Shown here piece by piece: positions 30,390 to 41,362 of a stretch of DNA of 64,000 bases; the stretch's first letter is position 1; every line of letters begins with the position of its first letter. The notes below the pieces were generated by a model. That model worked only from the letters and a program-made list of their open reading frames with translations, had not been told where the DNA came from and did not search any database. The position numbers were made by a program, and so were the translations under genes. The stretch spans positions 1 to 64,000 of the forward strand of contig WHVD01000138.1 of NCBI GenBank assembly GCA_015178975.1, read 5' to 3'. The DNA is from Hysterangium stoloniferum (taxonomy: Eukaryota; Basidiomycota; Agaricomycetes; Hysterangiales; Hysterangiaceae).

Positions 30390-33300
30390 TCACCCCCCCT
30401 TTAAGGTATGGCGTCCCGACATGGTGTTGCTCCCAGTAGAGTCCAGGCTTGACCTTTCGAAACCCTGGAATCTGGGTTGCTCGTACTGTGGTGGTTGGAG
30501 GTTGCCTTGATCCTTGAATAGGGCCCTGAATTGTTACTGCCTCTGGATGTTGTGTGTGGAAGTCTGCTGTCAAGGCAGGGGCGAATACCTTATGTCCTGG
30601 TTCCCAGCTATTATGTTCCATGCCAAAACCTTGCCATTTTATGAGGTATTCAATTCTCCCATATCTCCATCTACTGTCCAATACCTTCTCAACCTCATAC
30701 TCAATCTCTCCTTCTACCACTATTGGATCTGGTGGTGGTTTAGCATGGTGGCCAATGATTGGATCCTCAATCTTTGGTGTCAGTTTCACCACATTGAAGA
30801 CTGGGTGAAGTCTGTTCATGGACCTGGGCAGTTCCAATCTATAGGCAATTGGTGAGACCTGTTCGAGTACCTTAAATGGCCCTAATCGAAGGTGTGAAAG
30901 CTTCTTTGAGGGCTGGGCCATTTGAATATCACTGGCATCTAGGAAAACTTGGTCTCCTGCCTTAAAGTTTGGTGCTGGGGTTCGCCGACGGTTATAGTAC
31001 TTTGTCATCTCATCCTTTGCTTTAGCCAGTGCTGCTTTTGCCTCCTCAAGAGTTTCAGCCATTCGATCTTGAAAATCATTTACTGATTCTACCTTATTGG
31101 ATCGAAGGTCTGGTTCAAAACCCATTTGTGGATGACATCCACAGTTTAACATGAATGGTGTCTGTTGTGTAGATGCATGGATATGGTTGTTATATTGGAA
31201 TTCTGCAAGTGGGAGAAGATCAACCCAGTCTGATTGGTGCTGATTTACAAAAATCCGTAGATATGTCTCCAACTCTTGGTTGACTTGTTCCGTCTGTCCA
31301 TCAGTCTGAGGGTGGTAGGCTGTGGAATAGGCTGGTTGAATACCAAGGAGTCGGTATAATTCCTGAGTGAATTGACTTGCAAACTGTGATCCACGATCTG
31401 AGATAACTTGCTGTGGAAGTCCATGATGCTTCTACACATCCTTGAAAAAGATCCGAGCTGCACCAACCGAGTCAACAGTCTTATGTGTAGGTAGGAAGTG
31501 TCCACGCTTTGTCATGAGATCTACAATCACCATCACTGAATCGTACCCTTGGGATTCAGGTAGGTCAACTATGAAGTCAACACTAGTTGTATCCCATCGA
31601 TCTTCTGGTGTGGCATTTGGGTGTAATTCCCCAATTGGCATTCGACGCTGGAACTTGGTGCGCATGCAAATGTCACAGGTCTTGACATACTGCCCTATAT
31701 ATCGTGATATACCTGGCCACCAAAAGTTGCGACTGATCAGCTCTAAGGTCTTCCATTGTCCTGCATGGCCAGCAACCCAAGAGTCATGATGCTGTTCCAC
31801 AATTCTACGCCTCAGTTCTGGGTCAGTTGGTACATATATTTTTCCCCGATACAATACCAGTCCATCCTCCTCTGACCATTCCATTAATCTGATGGATCGG
31901 CCACCAGATTTTCGGAGCTCCTTCACTGCTGTGATCACTGCTTCCTCCTGTTCACCCTTCTCATTTCCTTGATGAATAGCAGTGAGAAATTCACATTCTG
32001 GCCCATGTATTGACACACCCTCCATGGCTCGAATTGCAAAAAACTCTGGTTTAAGTAGGGTTATGTCTGAGTTGTCACCCTCACCAGAGCCATGGTCAGG
32101 CCGGCAAGAGAGTGCATCAGTTTTGCCCATCGAGCGTCCTGGTCGGTGGTGCAGTTGGAAATCAAAATGTGCCAGGAACAGGGACCATATGGCCTGTCTT
32201 TGATTTAACTTCTTTGAAGACATGAAGTACTCCAGGTTTTTGTGGTCAGTCCACACCTTCACTGAGTGTCGTGCCCCCTCTAGGAAATGTCTCCACTCAT
32301 CAAAGGCACGGATCACTGCAAGCATCTCTTTGTCATGGATCTCATAATTGCGTTCAACAGCTGACAGGCTTTTTGAGTAAAAGGCAACAGGATGCCACTT
32401 TCCATCATCCAGCTGTTGTGAGAGGACTGCTCCAGTGGCATAGTCTGATGAGTCAGCTTCAACTTGAAATGGTTTTGAGTCATCAGGCAGTGTCAGAATC
32501 GGTGCATTTGTAACCAGATCCTTGAGGAAAAGGAAAGCTTGGTCCTCTGTTATAGTCCACCTCCAAGCTGATTCCTTTTTTGTGAGGTCAAACAGTGGTC
32601 GTGCATGGTGGGAGAAATCTGCTATAAATTGCCTATAGAAGTTGGTAAACCCAAGGAAGGCTTGTACCTCTTTCCGGCTAGTTGGAGTGGGCCAATCACG
32701 CACACCTGACACCTTAATTGGGTCCATCTCTGCTTAGTTTTCAGATATGACTAGGCCCAGGTATCCAATCTTTGTTCTTTCGAACTCACATTTCTCTGGC
32801 TTAAGGTAGAGTTTATACTCACGAAGATGCTCAAGGACCAGTAATAGGACATGGCGATGTTCCTCAAGTGTCTTGGTAAAGATGAGGATGTCATCCAGGT
32901 AGACACATACAACTCCTTCAGCAATCAAATCCCGGAAGATATCATTCATCATAGTCTGGAAGGTTGCTGGGCTATTAGTGAGACCGAAAAACATGACTAA
33001 GGGTTCAAACAACCCTCTATTTGTTCGGAAGGCAGCCTTCCACTCATCCCCTTCTTTTATGTGAACATTGTTGTAGCCCCATCTAACATCAAGCTTTGTG
33101 AAATACCGTGCCCCTTTTAATCGATTTACCAGCTCTGAAATGAGTGGGAGTGGATATTGATTTTTTATGGTTTGGTCATTCAGTATACGATAATCTTGGA
33201 CAAGTCGAAGGGAGCCATCCTTCTTCTTGATGAAGAAAACTGGGGATGCCATGGGTGACTTAGAAGGACGTATCCGACCCGTTGCCAAGTTTTCAGCAAT

Positions 33301-34389
33301 AAAGATATCCAGCTCTGTCTGCTCATTGAGGGACATAGGGTAGACCTTGCAATTGGTTGATTTTGCATCAGGGATTAGTTCAATTGCATGGTCCCAAGGC
33401 TTTTGATCTGGTAGTGAATCAAATGACTCCTTAGAAAACACATCTTCAAAGGTGTGGAGATACTCTGGGACAACATGTCGGAAACCTTTTGGACTCGGTG
33501 TGTGGAACCTTGCACTAGCCTCTGCTAATCTCTGAGACACTGTAGCAGATGCTCGAATCTGACTTGGAGTCAGTTCTGGGTGCAGCACTGTGACAAATAC
33601 CCGATCTCCATCTTCAATTGAGTCATCCACTTGGTCCTCCACCTCATCAGACTGGTCAGGTAGCAAGTCAGGAATTGGCTCTTCTATTTCCTCCAATATG
33701 AAGATTGGGGCTGGGGCATCTCTGCAAGCTTGTAAACATCTGATCTCTTCACGTGCCCGGAGGGTTGATATTTTACACTCTTTACAGTGTGGGTTGCAAC
33801 GAGTCATCTTGACTTCTTGTGTCTGCCAATTTATCTCAGGATTGTGATCCCAAAGCCAGGTATAGCCAAGCAAAAGGGATTCCTTCCCAAGCTTGGTGAC
33901 TGCAAATAGTGCCTTCTCTGAGTGGTCCTTTTAATGGAGGACCAGTTCAGCAACTTCAGTGATTGAACCTGCTTCATTGGGTGTCCCATCTACATTGTAC
34001 ACATGGATTGGGTAAAGGAGTGATCGTGTGGCAATTCCATTTTCATGCACATAGTCTCGGTCAATGAACAAACCAGTTGCACCACAATCAACCAATGCAC
34101 GAGTTGATCGGAGGAGACCAGTATCAGTTGTTTGGAGTTCAACTTTCAGGTGTAATGATTTGGCAGTTGCAGTTGAGGCAATAATGAAAGATTTTGGAAG
34201 ACGGCATTCCCAAAGTGGTCTTCTACGATGTGAATGGACAGAAAGGGGCTTGGATGGGGTAGGTATGACTTGAATTCCAGTATCCTCACTCAATGGAGGT
34301 TCAACTTCAGATGTATTAACTGTACATACATCATCAACTGAGAGGACACTGAATCTATTTGAAAGTGGCAGCGAGGGCATACCCTTCAC
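30343..34389 (-). pseudogene. Gypsy protease-RT-RNase H-integrase-chromodomain
   Basis: One minus-strand frame with three in-frame stops (33931, 32734, 31432). Protease: VDCGATGLFIDRDY (about 34090). RT: PLISELVNRLKGARYFTKLD and VCVYLDDILIF with the YLDD box (about 32905). RNase H: FQVEADSSDYATGAVLSQ and KVWTDHKNLEYF. Integrase: the zinc-binding H/H/C/C region (HDSWVAGHAG...CDICMRTK), D in TSVDFIVDLP, D in VISDRGSQF just after the third stop, and E in QTDGQTEQVNQELE. The C-terminal chromodomain (EVEKVLDSRWRYGRIEYLIK, then W, about 30660-30580) would target heterochromatin marks. The frame extends over the polypurine tract into the LTR. Confidence 0.95.
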
Positions 34390-35394
34390 TCGCTGCTGTC
34401 GGGAAAACCTGAAACAGGCTGTAGATCTGCCCCTCTCGGAGAATCATCAGCTTCGGCCACCCTACTACAAGCAATTCGGACATCTGCTTCAGCAAGCAGG
34501 ATATCCATGGCCATGTCCTGTCCTTCCTGATCAAGGCTGATGAGTAATGAACGGATCCTCTGCAGTTTACGAGGGCAGTCTCGACTGAAGTGACCCGGTT
34601 GACGACATTCGAAGCAGAGGGTCGAAGGAAGGCCACGGCCTTTGGTTGCATCGACGTCCATTGCGTCGATTGGCCTAGAGGAGGGTAGAGTCGGCGTCGT
34701 ACCAGCCTTGCTCGTTGTCGTCCTTCGGGCGGTTCTCCATCGTCGCGACCTGGGTCTGGATATTCGGTAAGAGGCCGTGTCGATATTTCATTACGATAGC
34801 TAACGAGTCTTTGTAACCCACAAGGTCAACAAGTTCGCGAAACTCGTCAGTGTACTCGTCGACGGTTCTTTGGGCTTGATGGTACATTGTTCCTTCTAAT
34901 TTGATACAGGCCATCGCTGCTTCATCAGCTGGAAAGAATTCACGCTCAAAGGTCTGCGTGAAGGTCTCCCACAAAGGCACCATCTCTCCTTGACTCCACG
35001 ACTTCATGAGCCGGTTCGCAAAAAGGGCGGCTCGGCCAGTTTTCATGAACAACACCACCCACTGTACCTTCGTCTCGTCCATTTGGAATTTCGACCCGTT
35101 CATGCTAATGTATAACAGACACGAATTGTAAAAGGTGCATCCGCCGGATCGATCGCCATCATACGCATTCGGGAGTGGGACCTTCGGACCTGAGTTCATC
35201 GAAGCGGCAGAAGGAATCGACGTAGGTAATGCTGTCGGCTGTGGAGGATTCGCTGGTGGTTGCGACTGTACGGTAAGTTGCTGGAGGATTTGCTGCAACA
35301 AGTCCATGTTTTGCTTCTGGGAGGCTTGGAGTTCACGAATCTCATTACTGTGCTGTTCCAGCACCTGGTGAGGATCAGTTATAGAAGCCGACAT
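34386..35394 (-). pseudogene. Gypsy gag with zinc knuckle, one frameshift
   Basis: ATG at 35394. The first part (239 codons to 34675) has a predicted coiled coil (HSNEIRELQASQKQNMDLLQ) and a retrotransposon gag core (ETFTQTFEREFFPADEAAMA). A one-base shift near 34690 moves the rest into another frame, where CFECRQPGHFSRDC gives an intact CCHC knuckle (about 34605). Gag ends at TGA 34388-34386, overlapping the start of the protease frame, so pol would have been made by frameshifting or as a fusion. Confidence 0.9.
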
Positions 35395-35520
35395 GATGGG
35401 AAAAATGAGGGAAGGGAATCGTGTGTAAATTCGAAGTCAATTAGATCTGGATAAATGTTTGAAACTCGCGATCTTGGATATGGTTCGAAAAATAGCGGCG
35501 GTAATTTCAGTCACTTGATG

Positions 35521-35534
35521 TGAGACTTTTCTTC
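35521..35534 (-). promoter_or_regulatory. Gypsy primer-binding region, possible self-priming
   Basis: In the element's sense the LTR is followed by GAAGAAAAGTCTCAC. It does not begin TGG as tRNA 3'-end sites do. Its AGAAAAGTCT is the exact complement of AGACTTTTCT inside the LTR (about 35674-35683), the arrangement expected for Tf1-like self-priming. Confidence 0.4.
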
Positions 35535-35836
35535 TGTAAGGGCGACTCTCTAGACCACACTAACTCGCACTATGACTGAGTTGGGGTCCTAGCAGAGGAA
35601 ATCCGAAGTGAGTTTATACCTGTCTAATTACATACATGTAGAATACAATATTACTTACCTAGCAGAGGAAATCCAAAGAGAAAAGTCTAAGGAATCCTCG
35701 GCTAGCGGGTGACTAACTAAAGGTGCAGCTAAGTTTGAAAATGTGATAACAACAAGGTGCCCCTCTCAGTCTTTACTTATGAAACTATATTAAGGAGAGT
35801 CAGAGAAAATGGAAAACTTAAGATTGTCCCCTGACA
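35535..35836 (-). repeat. Gypsy 5' LTR
   Basis: 302 bp, five transitions away from the partner at 30088-30389; three of the five are CG/CA alternatives. On the sense strand TTAATATAG about 45 bp in could be the TATA box. Confidence 0.95.
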
Positions 35837-35841
35837 CTCAC

Positions 35842-36843
35842 CCGAATTAGCCTTTACTTTAGTGTCCATCGCATGCTGCGATAAAAAGGGGTTCTCATGC
35901 ACATTTGGTGATGGAAAATGCACCCTTCAAAATCCGGAGGGAGGTATATGCAGGCAAATTGATCAAATCAACGGTCTTTATCAAAGAAGCTATATTATCC
36001 ACGAGACCAATAATCTACACAATGAAGCTTGCACTACAATGACAATAAATGAACTGCATACACGTATGGGACATATACATAGCACCAGCCACTGCGAAGC
36101 AAATGGTCGAAAATGGGGTAATCGAAGGAATAACACTAGACCACTCAAGGCCTATCGAGTTTTGCGAAGCCTGTATCAAAGGAAAGATTACTCAAGAACC
36201 AATCCCAAAAGTCCGGAAATCAGAATGAGCCAAACTTCAAGGCCAGAAGATACACACCGATGTGTGGGGGCCATCCGAAGTTCAAACCATCGGAGGTTGT
36301 AGATGGTATATATCATTTACTGACGATTTCACAAGGGAAACAAGAACCTACCTGATGAAAATAAAGGGAGAAGCATTCCAAAAATACAAGGCATACAAGG
36401 CATTCCTAAATCAACAAAGAAACATTGCGATTAAGAAACTACAGTCAGACAATGGAGGCGAATATACATCTAATGAGTTTAAAGACTATCTATCCTCACA
36501 AGGAACTCTCCAACAGTTAACCATTCATGATACTCCCCAACAGAATGGTGTCGCGGAAAGACTAAATCAAACATTAGTTGAACACACCCGATCAATGCTC
36601 ATCGCTGCCAATCTGCCCAAGTTCCTATGGGGCGAGTGCATACAGCATGCAGTATATCTAAAAAATAGAACAGCAACATCAGCCCTCAATGGGAAAACAC
36701 CATATGAACTAGTTAACAACAAAAAGCCAAATCTAAAGGACTTACCAGAATGGGGAGAGATTGTATATGTGAAGATGGAGCCAGAGGGAGGTAAACTAGG
36801 ACCCAAGGCAAAAGAGGGCCACTGGGGTCGGGTACAGTTTTAA
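35842..36843 (+). pseudogene. Copia GAG-pre-integrase and integrase
   Basis: The frame picks up after the Gypsy insertion as PELAFTLVSIACCDKKG. NELHTRMGHI and FCEACIKGK form the H-H-C-C zinc-binding region, the second half in another frame after a shift near 36080 and followed by a TGA before AKLQGQ. The catalytic core (36262-36843) shows WGPSEVQT, FTDDFTRET, SDNGGEY and QQNGVAERLN, giving the D, D and E residues. The frame ends prematurely at 36843 by a one-base shift before a segment reading RIYWPERRTV. Confidence 0.9.
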
Positions 36844-38957
36844 CAGTGAAGGACACCGCATATATTGGCCAGAAAGACGCACCGTAACCATAGAATGAAA
36901 TATAGCATTCCCCAAGCAAGCTGGGGTTCCTATACCCATATCAGGAAGAGATCTAGAACACAAAACATACAAGATACTTCCTCAAATGCCTACAGATGTA
37001 CCATTACCCGAATCGCCTCAAGTTAGCATTCCAGAGCTACCAGAAACCACGGAATCCTTACGTCAAGAGCAATTGAGACGAAGTTCAAGAACCAGATTTC
37101 CATCTGATTATATGTGCCGTCTCAGACAAGGGGAAGGTACTGCAGGTTCTAGTCAGATCGAATTCTCTCCAAGGCTGCAAGTACCAGAAGAATTCGGAAA
37201 GGCTACATGTGTTATATTAGAAGATGAAAACAGTTTTGATGAAGACTCAATTTTATGGGAAGACAGTCCAAGTGAGCCACCAATTATGGTTTGATAAAAA
37301 CATCTCGTATACAGACACATATAGCCCATCGGAGTGGATGGACTTTACAGACAGAATGGACAGTGAGAGATCGGAAATGATAGGGATGGTCACAAACCTT
37401 CAAGAAGGTGTACCAGCTACAGTGGAAGAAGCTATGAAAGGAAATGATTGGCCATTGTGGAAACCGGCATTTTTAAAGGAGTTGAAGGCCTTACACAATT
37501 TAGGCACCTGGGAACTCGTTGATAAACCCGAAGGAGTCAATATAGTTGGTTCTAAATGGACATTAAGAGTAAAACGCGATGCAAATGGAAACATTACCAC
37601 ATACAAGGCACGACTCGTAGCTCAAGGCTTTACACAAGTATTCAGGACAGACTACGAAGAGACATTTTCTCCCATTGTTCATCTAGCTTCACTAAGGCTC
37701 ATCACAGGCATAGCAGCACAGAACAGCTGGCCTATAGAGCAAATGGACATTAATAATGCATACTTGAATGCTAAGCTTACGGAAATGGTGTATATGCACC
37801 AACCACTGGGATTTCCTCAAGGTTCACCATTGAAAGTACTCAAATTGAAAAAGGCTCTATATGGTTTGAAACAATTGGGTAGAGAATGGTATAAGTTACT
37901 CAGCAAGGTGATGAATCAAATGGGATTTACTTGCTCATTATCTGATCCAGCTGTATTCTACAAACGAGTGGAGCACAGTATTATCATTATTGCAGTAGCT
38001 GTGGACGATCTCACCATCACTGCAAATACGAATGAAGGGATAATTCAAACAAAGGAGCAATTCAAATCACATTTCAAAATGAAGGATATGGGTGAATTAC
38101 ATTGGTTACTAAATATAGAGGTCAAATATGATATAAAAGCGCATACAATCTCATTCGGGCAAACCACATATATCGACTTGATTATCAAACATTTCAATTT
38201 ACAAGACGCAGCCCCAATCACACTGCCTATGGACCCTAAACCATTATTATCAAAAGAACATGAAAATATGAAGAACATTCCATATCACAAAGCCATTGGT
38301 TCATTAATGTGGGCCGCAATGGGTACAAGACCAGATATTGCTTTCGCAGTATCTATTTTATCTCAATTTATGGAGAATCCGGGACAAGTACATTGGGAAG
38401 CAATGAAAAGAGTACTAAAATATTTGAAGGGAACACGAAATTTCAAGTTAACATTGGGAAGAAACGAGAGTGGTATAATAGGGTATACAGATGTGGATTG
38501 GGGACAACAACCAGATCGATATTCGATGTCAGGCTATTGTTTTCTATTAAATGGTGGAGCATTCTCTTGGAGTTCAAACAAACAAAGACTTGTAACTTTA
38601 TCTAGCACCGAGGCCAAATTCGTTGCAGCTACATATGCCATCAAAGAGGCATGCTGGATTCGCAAATTCATGAATGAAGTTTTTCATCCATTCACGAAAT
38701 CAATCACACTTCATTGTGACAATCAAGCCGCTATTATCATATCGAAGAATAATAGATTTCAAGGACGAACAAAACACATTGACATACGATACAAATTCAT
38801 ATACGAAATTGTAGAGAACGGCACAGTTACACTCGCATATTGTCCTACCGAAGATATGACAGCAGACATATTCACCAAAGCTTTACCTCGCCCAAAACTC
38901 ATCTATTTTACATCAAAACTCGGTCTTATCAACACTCGACTTGAGGGGAAGTGTTAG
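36844..38957 (+). pseudogene. Copia reverse transcriptase and RNase H
   Basis: After a linker (36986-37294, with RRSSRTRFPSDYM) a 577-codon frame (37224-38957) holds a complete RT: WKPAFLKELKALHNLGTWEL, KARLVAQGF, QMDINNAYLNA, KKALYGLKQLGREWY and the AVDDLTI catalytic box. RNase H has GYTDVDW, LSSTEAKFVA and KHIDIRY, ending at TKALPRPK. This frame is itself uninterrupted, so RT/RNase H decay is slight. The frame crosses from the linker by a shift near 37290. Confidence 0.92.
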
Positions 38958-39382
38958 TAATCAAGTCTTCGCATAAACTGAAATTGGAATTGAACCTACG
39001 ATGACAAGTATATGCGCATATATGTGCATATATTGAAGTGCCATTAAGGAGGGAATAACTCCTAATTACGAATTTCTCCTTTATGATGCAATTGACTAGA
39101 AACTTCAAGTATCAAAAATTTCCCCTATTTACTCCCCTAATAACTCTCCTAAAATAATTAGAAAGTAAATAAAAAGTCGCAATATTTCGCCATATACCTC
39201 AGTGAAGTTTACTCACTCACTCACTGAGGTATATGCACAATCATTCATTATCATTCTATTACTTATTAAACATATTGTAGCTTCACAAACAGGTACTATA
39301 ATATATAGTGAAGTTTACTCACTCACTCACTGAGCTTGGCAAACAGACTCTATCCTTTCGAAATCTTGTTTTCTAGGCAACA
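38952..39382 (+). repeat. Copia 3' LTR
   Basis: 431 bp, TGTTAGTAATC to GGCAACA, preceded by the polypurine tract TTGAGGGGAAG (38941-38951). Stem-loop at about 39193-39233 and its partial repeat near 39305-39336. It is the uninterrupted version of the 5' LTR. Confidence 0.96.
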
Positions 39383-39387
39383 GCATT

Positions 39388-39990
39388 ATCATTGCTGCCA
39401 TACATGTCAATGATTTCCTCTCTATTGCCAGCACTACTGCCAAAAACAACACTTTTAAGGATCAACTGCATTGTGTGTGGACCATTTCAGACCTTGGCTC
39501 CATCCACTTTGTTGTTGGCATCACAGTGGAATGGGATTGGCCAAATAATTCTGTCTACCTCTCCCAAACTGCCCTTATTGACAAAATTGTGTGTCAATTT
39601 GGCCAAGATACCTCTACTACCATTTCTACACCTATGGACCATAGCCTCAAACTTTGTAGGTTTGACCACACCTCATTATCAACAACCAAGATATGTAGAT
39701 AACCTAACCAAGATACCATATTGACCCCTCATAGGCTGTTTACTTTATTTAGCCATTTCCACATGTCCTGACATTTCTTTTGCCATTCAATAACTCTCAC
39801 AATTTCTTGACAGTTATTCTACATCACATTGGCATGCCGCCATTCAAGTCATTCACTATCTGAAAAGAATAAGAAACCTTAAACTATGCCTGGGGTGGTT
39901 CCAACAACATTGCACTTCCTGGCTATACAGACTCTGACATATTTCCAGGAAGTGTCCAGAATATCCACTGGAAAATCCACCCAGAGATCT
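39388..39990 (+). pseudogene. Older Copia RT/RNase H, right part
   Basis: It continues the frame left at 27583: AIHVNDFLSIAS, then DLGSIHFVVGITVEWDWPNN, VYLSQTALIDKIVCQFGQD, STPMDHSL, and beyond a shift LAISTCPDISFA and HWHAAIQVIHYLKR. These are the Copia RT C-terminus and connection. The usual V-D-D reads V-N-D. It ends without an LTR near 39990. Confidence 0.85.
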
Positions 39991-40101
39991 GGAACTTAAC
40001 ACTAAATAGTGCTTTACAATAGCTTAGTAATCAGAATAAAAATGTGATCCACCTTTTTTTATCTTGACCACATCTAATATACATATGTGCCTCGAAATTA
40101 C

Positions 40102-40454
40102 TGTTGAGATAGACTCGAGCGCCCAAGCCTACGTCAAGTCTACAAGACAATGCTAAGTAGTATTGCCCTACTCTATGTCAAGTTAACACAACATACCAAG
40201 ACATTACGTGCCTTAGACACGTATACCGCTATTATAGTTCTTTTTCTTTCTCCCATATCCGAAACCTATTTAGCTAGCTCAGTAGCAGCCTCATACCTCA
40301 GTCGAACCATTCTTACGTGTCGACTGAGGTACGTTATTATTCCTATAGTCCAGTTACAGCCAGCTCACTAAAATACATTGTAGCGTACTTCGTTACAGGT
40401 AACAAATATACAGTCGAACCATTCTTACGTGTCAACTGAGCGTACTTCGTTACA
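40102..40454 (+). repeat. Copia-type solo LTR with exact target duplication
   Basis: 353 bp, TGTTGAGATAG to CGTTACA, flanked by ATTAC (40097-40101 and 40455-40459). It carries the stem-loop TACCTCAGTCG...CGACTGAGGTA at 40294-40331 and the partial repeat at 40412-40441, the same layout as the other Copia LTRs here though the sequences otherwise differ. Confidence 0.9.
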
Positions 40455-40769
40455 ATTACACAATAACTTTGTTTCAGTTTGAATCTCCTTCTGAATGCAT
40501 TAGTATGTATACTTGTAGCATAGTGGAGAAAAACCTCTCAGTGAATCTTTAATGCTGAAAGTAAGTGCTCAGATTGTCTGTCTGTTTGTATTACTTATCA
40601 TGTATATTCATAGCACTGAGTTGCTATTAATCATACATCCATCATAGCTACATCTTTATTCTGTTACACACTAATATGAGACTGAGATATACTACTAGGG
40701 TCTTGATTTCTAACACCTACTAGCCTATGGCTATGGCCCACCAAGCATACCTAAGCTGCTAGCTGATAT
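40455..40769 (+). repeat. Probable Copia LTR remnant
   Basis: GACTGAGATATACTACTAGG and TCTTGATTTCTAACA (40678-40713) match the last part of the LTR at 62608-63039. The left edge is not clear. No ORF. Confidence 0.4.
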
Positions 40770-41362
40770 TCATGTACTATGTGGACTGTCTCTACAAGAC
40801 CTTGTTTTGTTGGTCCAGATGGTACTGTACACATTAGTGCCCATCCCCATTTTCCTGATGTAGTATGTCTGGTATGATTGAGTGATAGCTGACACTGTAA
40901 CATGAGTACTGCCCCTGGTTGTGGACAATACATACCTGGGCAATTACTGATATCATGTGCCCATCTTTTCATGTAGGATAACTCGGGCATGCCCATCTCA
41001 TCTAGTGAAGAGGGCCTGTTGCGGATTCTGATGTCACAAGCCAAATTCATTGATTTTACACCATGGAGTAAAAGGTTGAACCTCTGAGACCTTCAAGCCA
41101 GGTGTAAGGTCTACAATGGTGTCCAGTAATCTCTGGATAGGTTAGGATATGTATCTCAGGCTGGCAGTACTGCTATCACAAGATCATAGATCAGCTGCAG
41201 CAGACTTTGATTAGCACTCCCGGTTATTGTTGATCCTCAAACAGATACGGATGTCAGAACGGGATAAGGAAATTGATGATGTGGGTCAGTTTTGAAATGG
41301 TTCACTGTAGTATATATGTGAAAGTGTAAGCATAGGTCATTGCCATGTTCATTATTCTGTAT
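40770..41362. repeat. Flanking repeat, second copy at 45037-45490
   Basis: About 40850-41270 parallels 45040-45430 (GAGCCAAATTC near 45229, CAGTACTGCTATCACAA in both). In both places it lies just before a copy of the TATGG..ATCATATGGTTT border. No gene is seen. Confidence 0.6.

Larger units (their letters stand above)
30088..35836 (-). mobile_element. Ty3/Gypsy chromovirus, full length, inserted in Copia
   Basis: The element is 5749 bp on the minus strand, with 302-bp LTRs (30088-30389 and 35535-35836) and the target duplication CTCAC (30083-30087, 35837-35841). Removing it rejoins the Copia protease-downstream frame exactly. LTRs differ at five positions, all transitions. Order gag, protease, RT, RNase H, integrase, chromodomain identifies a chromovirus. 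One frameshift and three nonsense codons disable it. Confidence 0.96.
27584..39382 (+). mobile_element. Ty1/Copia element with two nested insertions
   Basis: Boundaries are fixed by TG...CA LTR ends and the target duplication GCATT (27579-27583, 39383-39387). Without the TIR element (27592-28418) and the Gypsy element (30088-35836) it is about 5.2 kb, normal for the superfamily. Order: LTR, primer-binding site, gag, zinc knuckle, protease, integrase, RT, RNase H, polypurine tract, LTR, which is Copia order (integrase before RT). The two LTRs differ at 10 of 431 positions. Stops and frameshifts in gag-pol make it non-autonomous. Confidence 0.95.

Noticed and set aside
30514-30855. Plus-strand ORFs inside the Gypsy element (also 31442-31789, 32271-32513, 33590-33847)
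   Set aside because: They are antisense shadows of the pol polyprotein.
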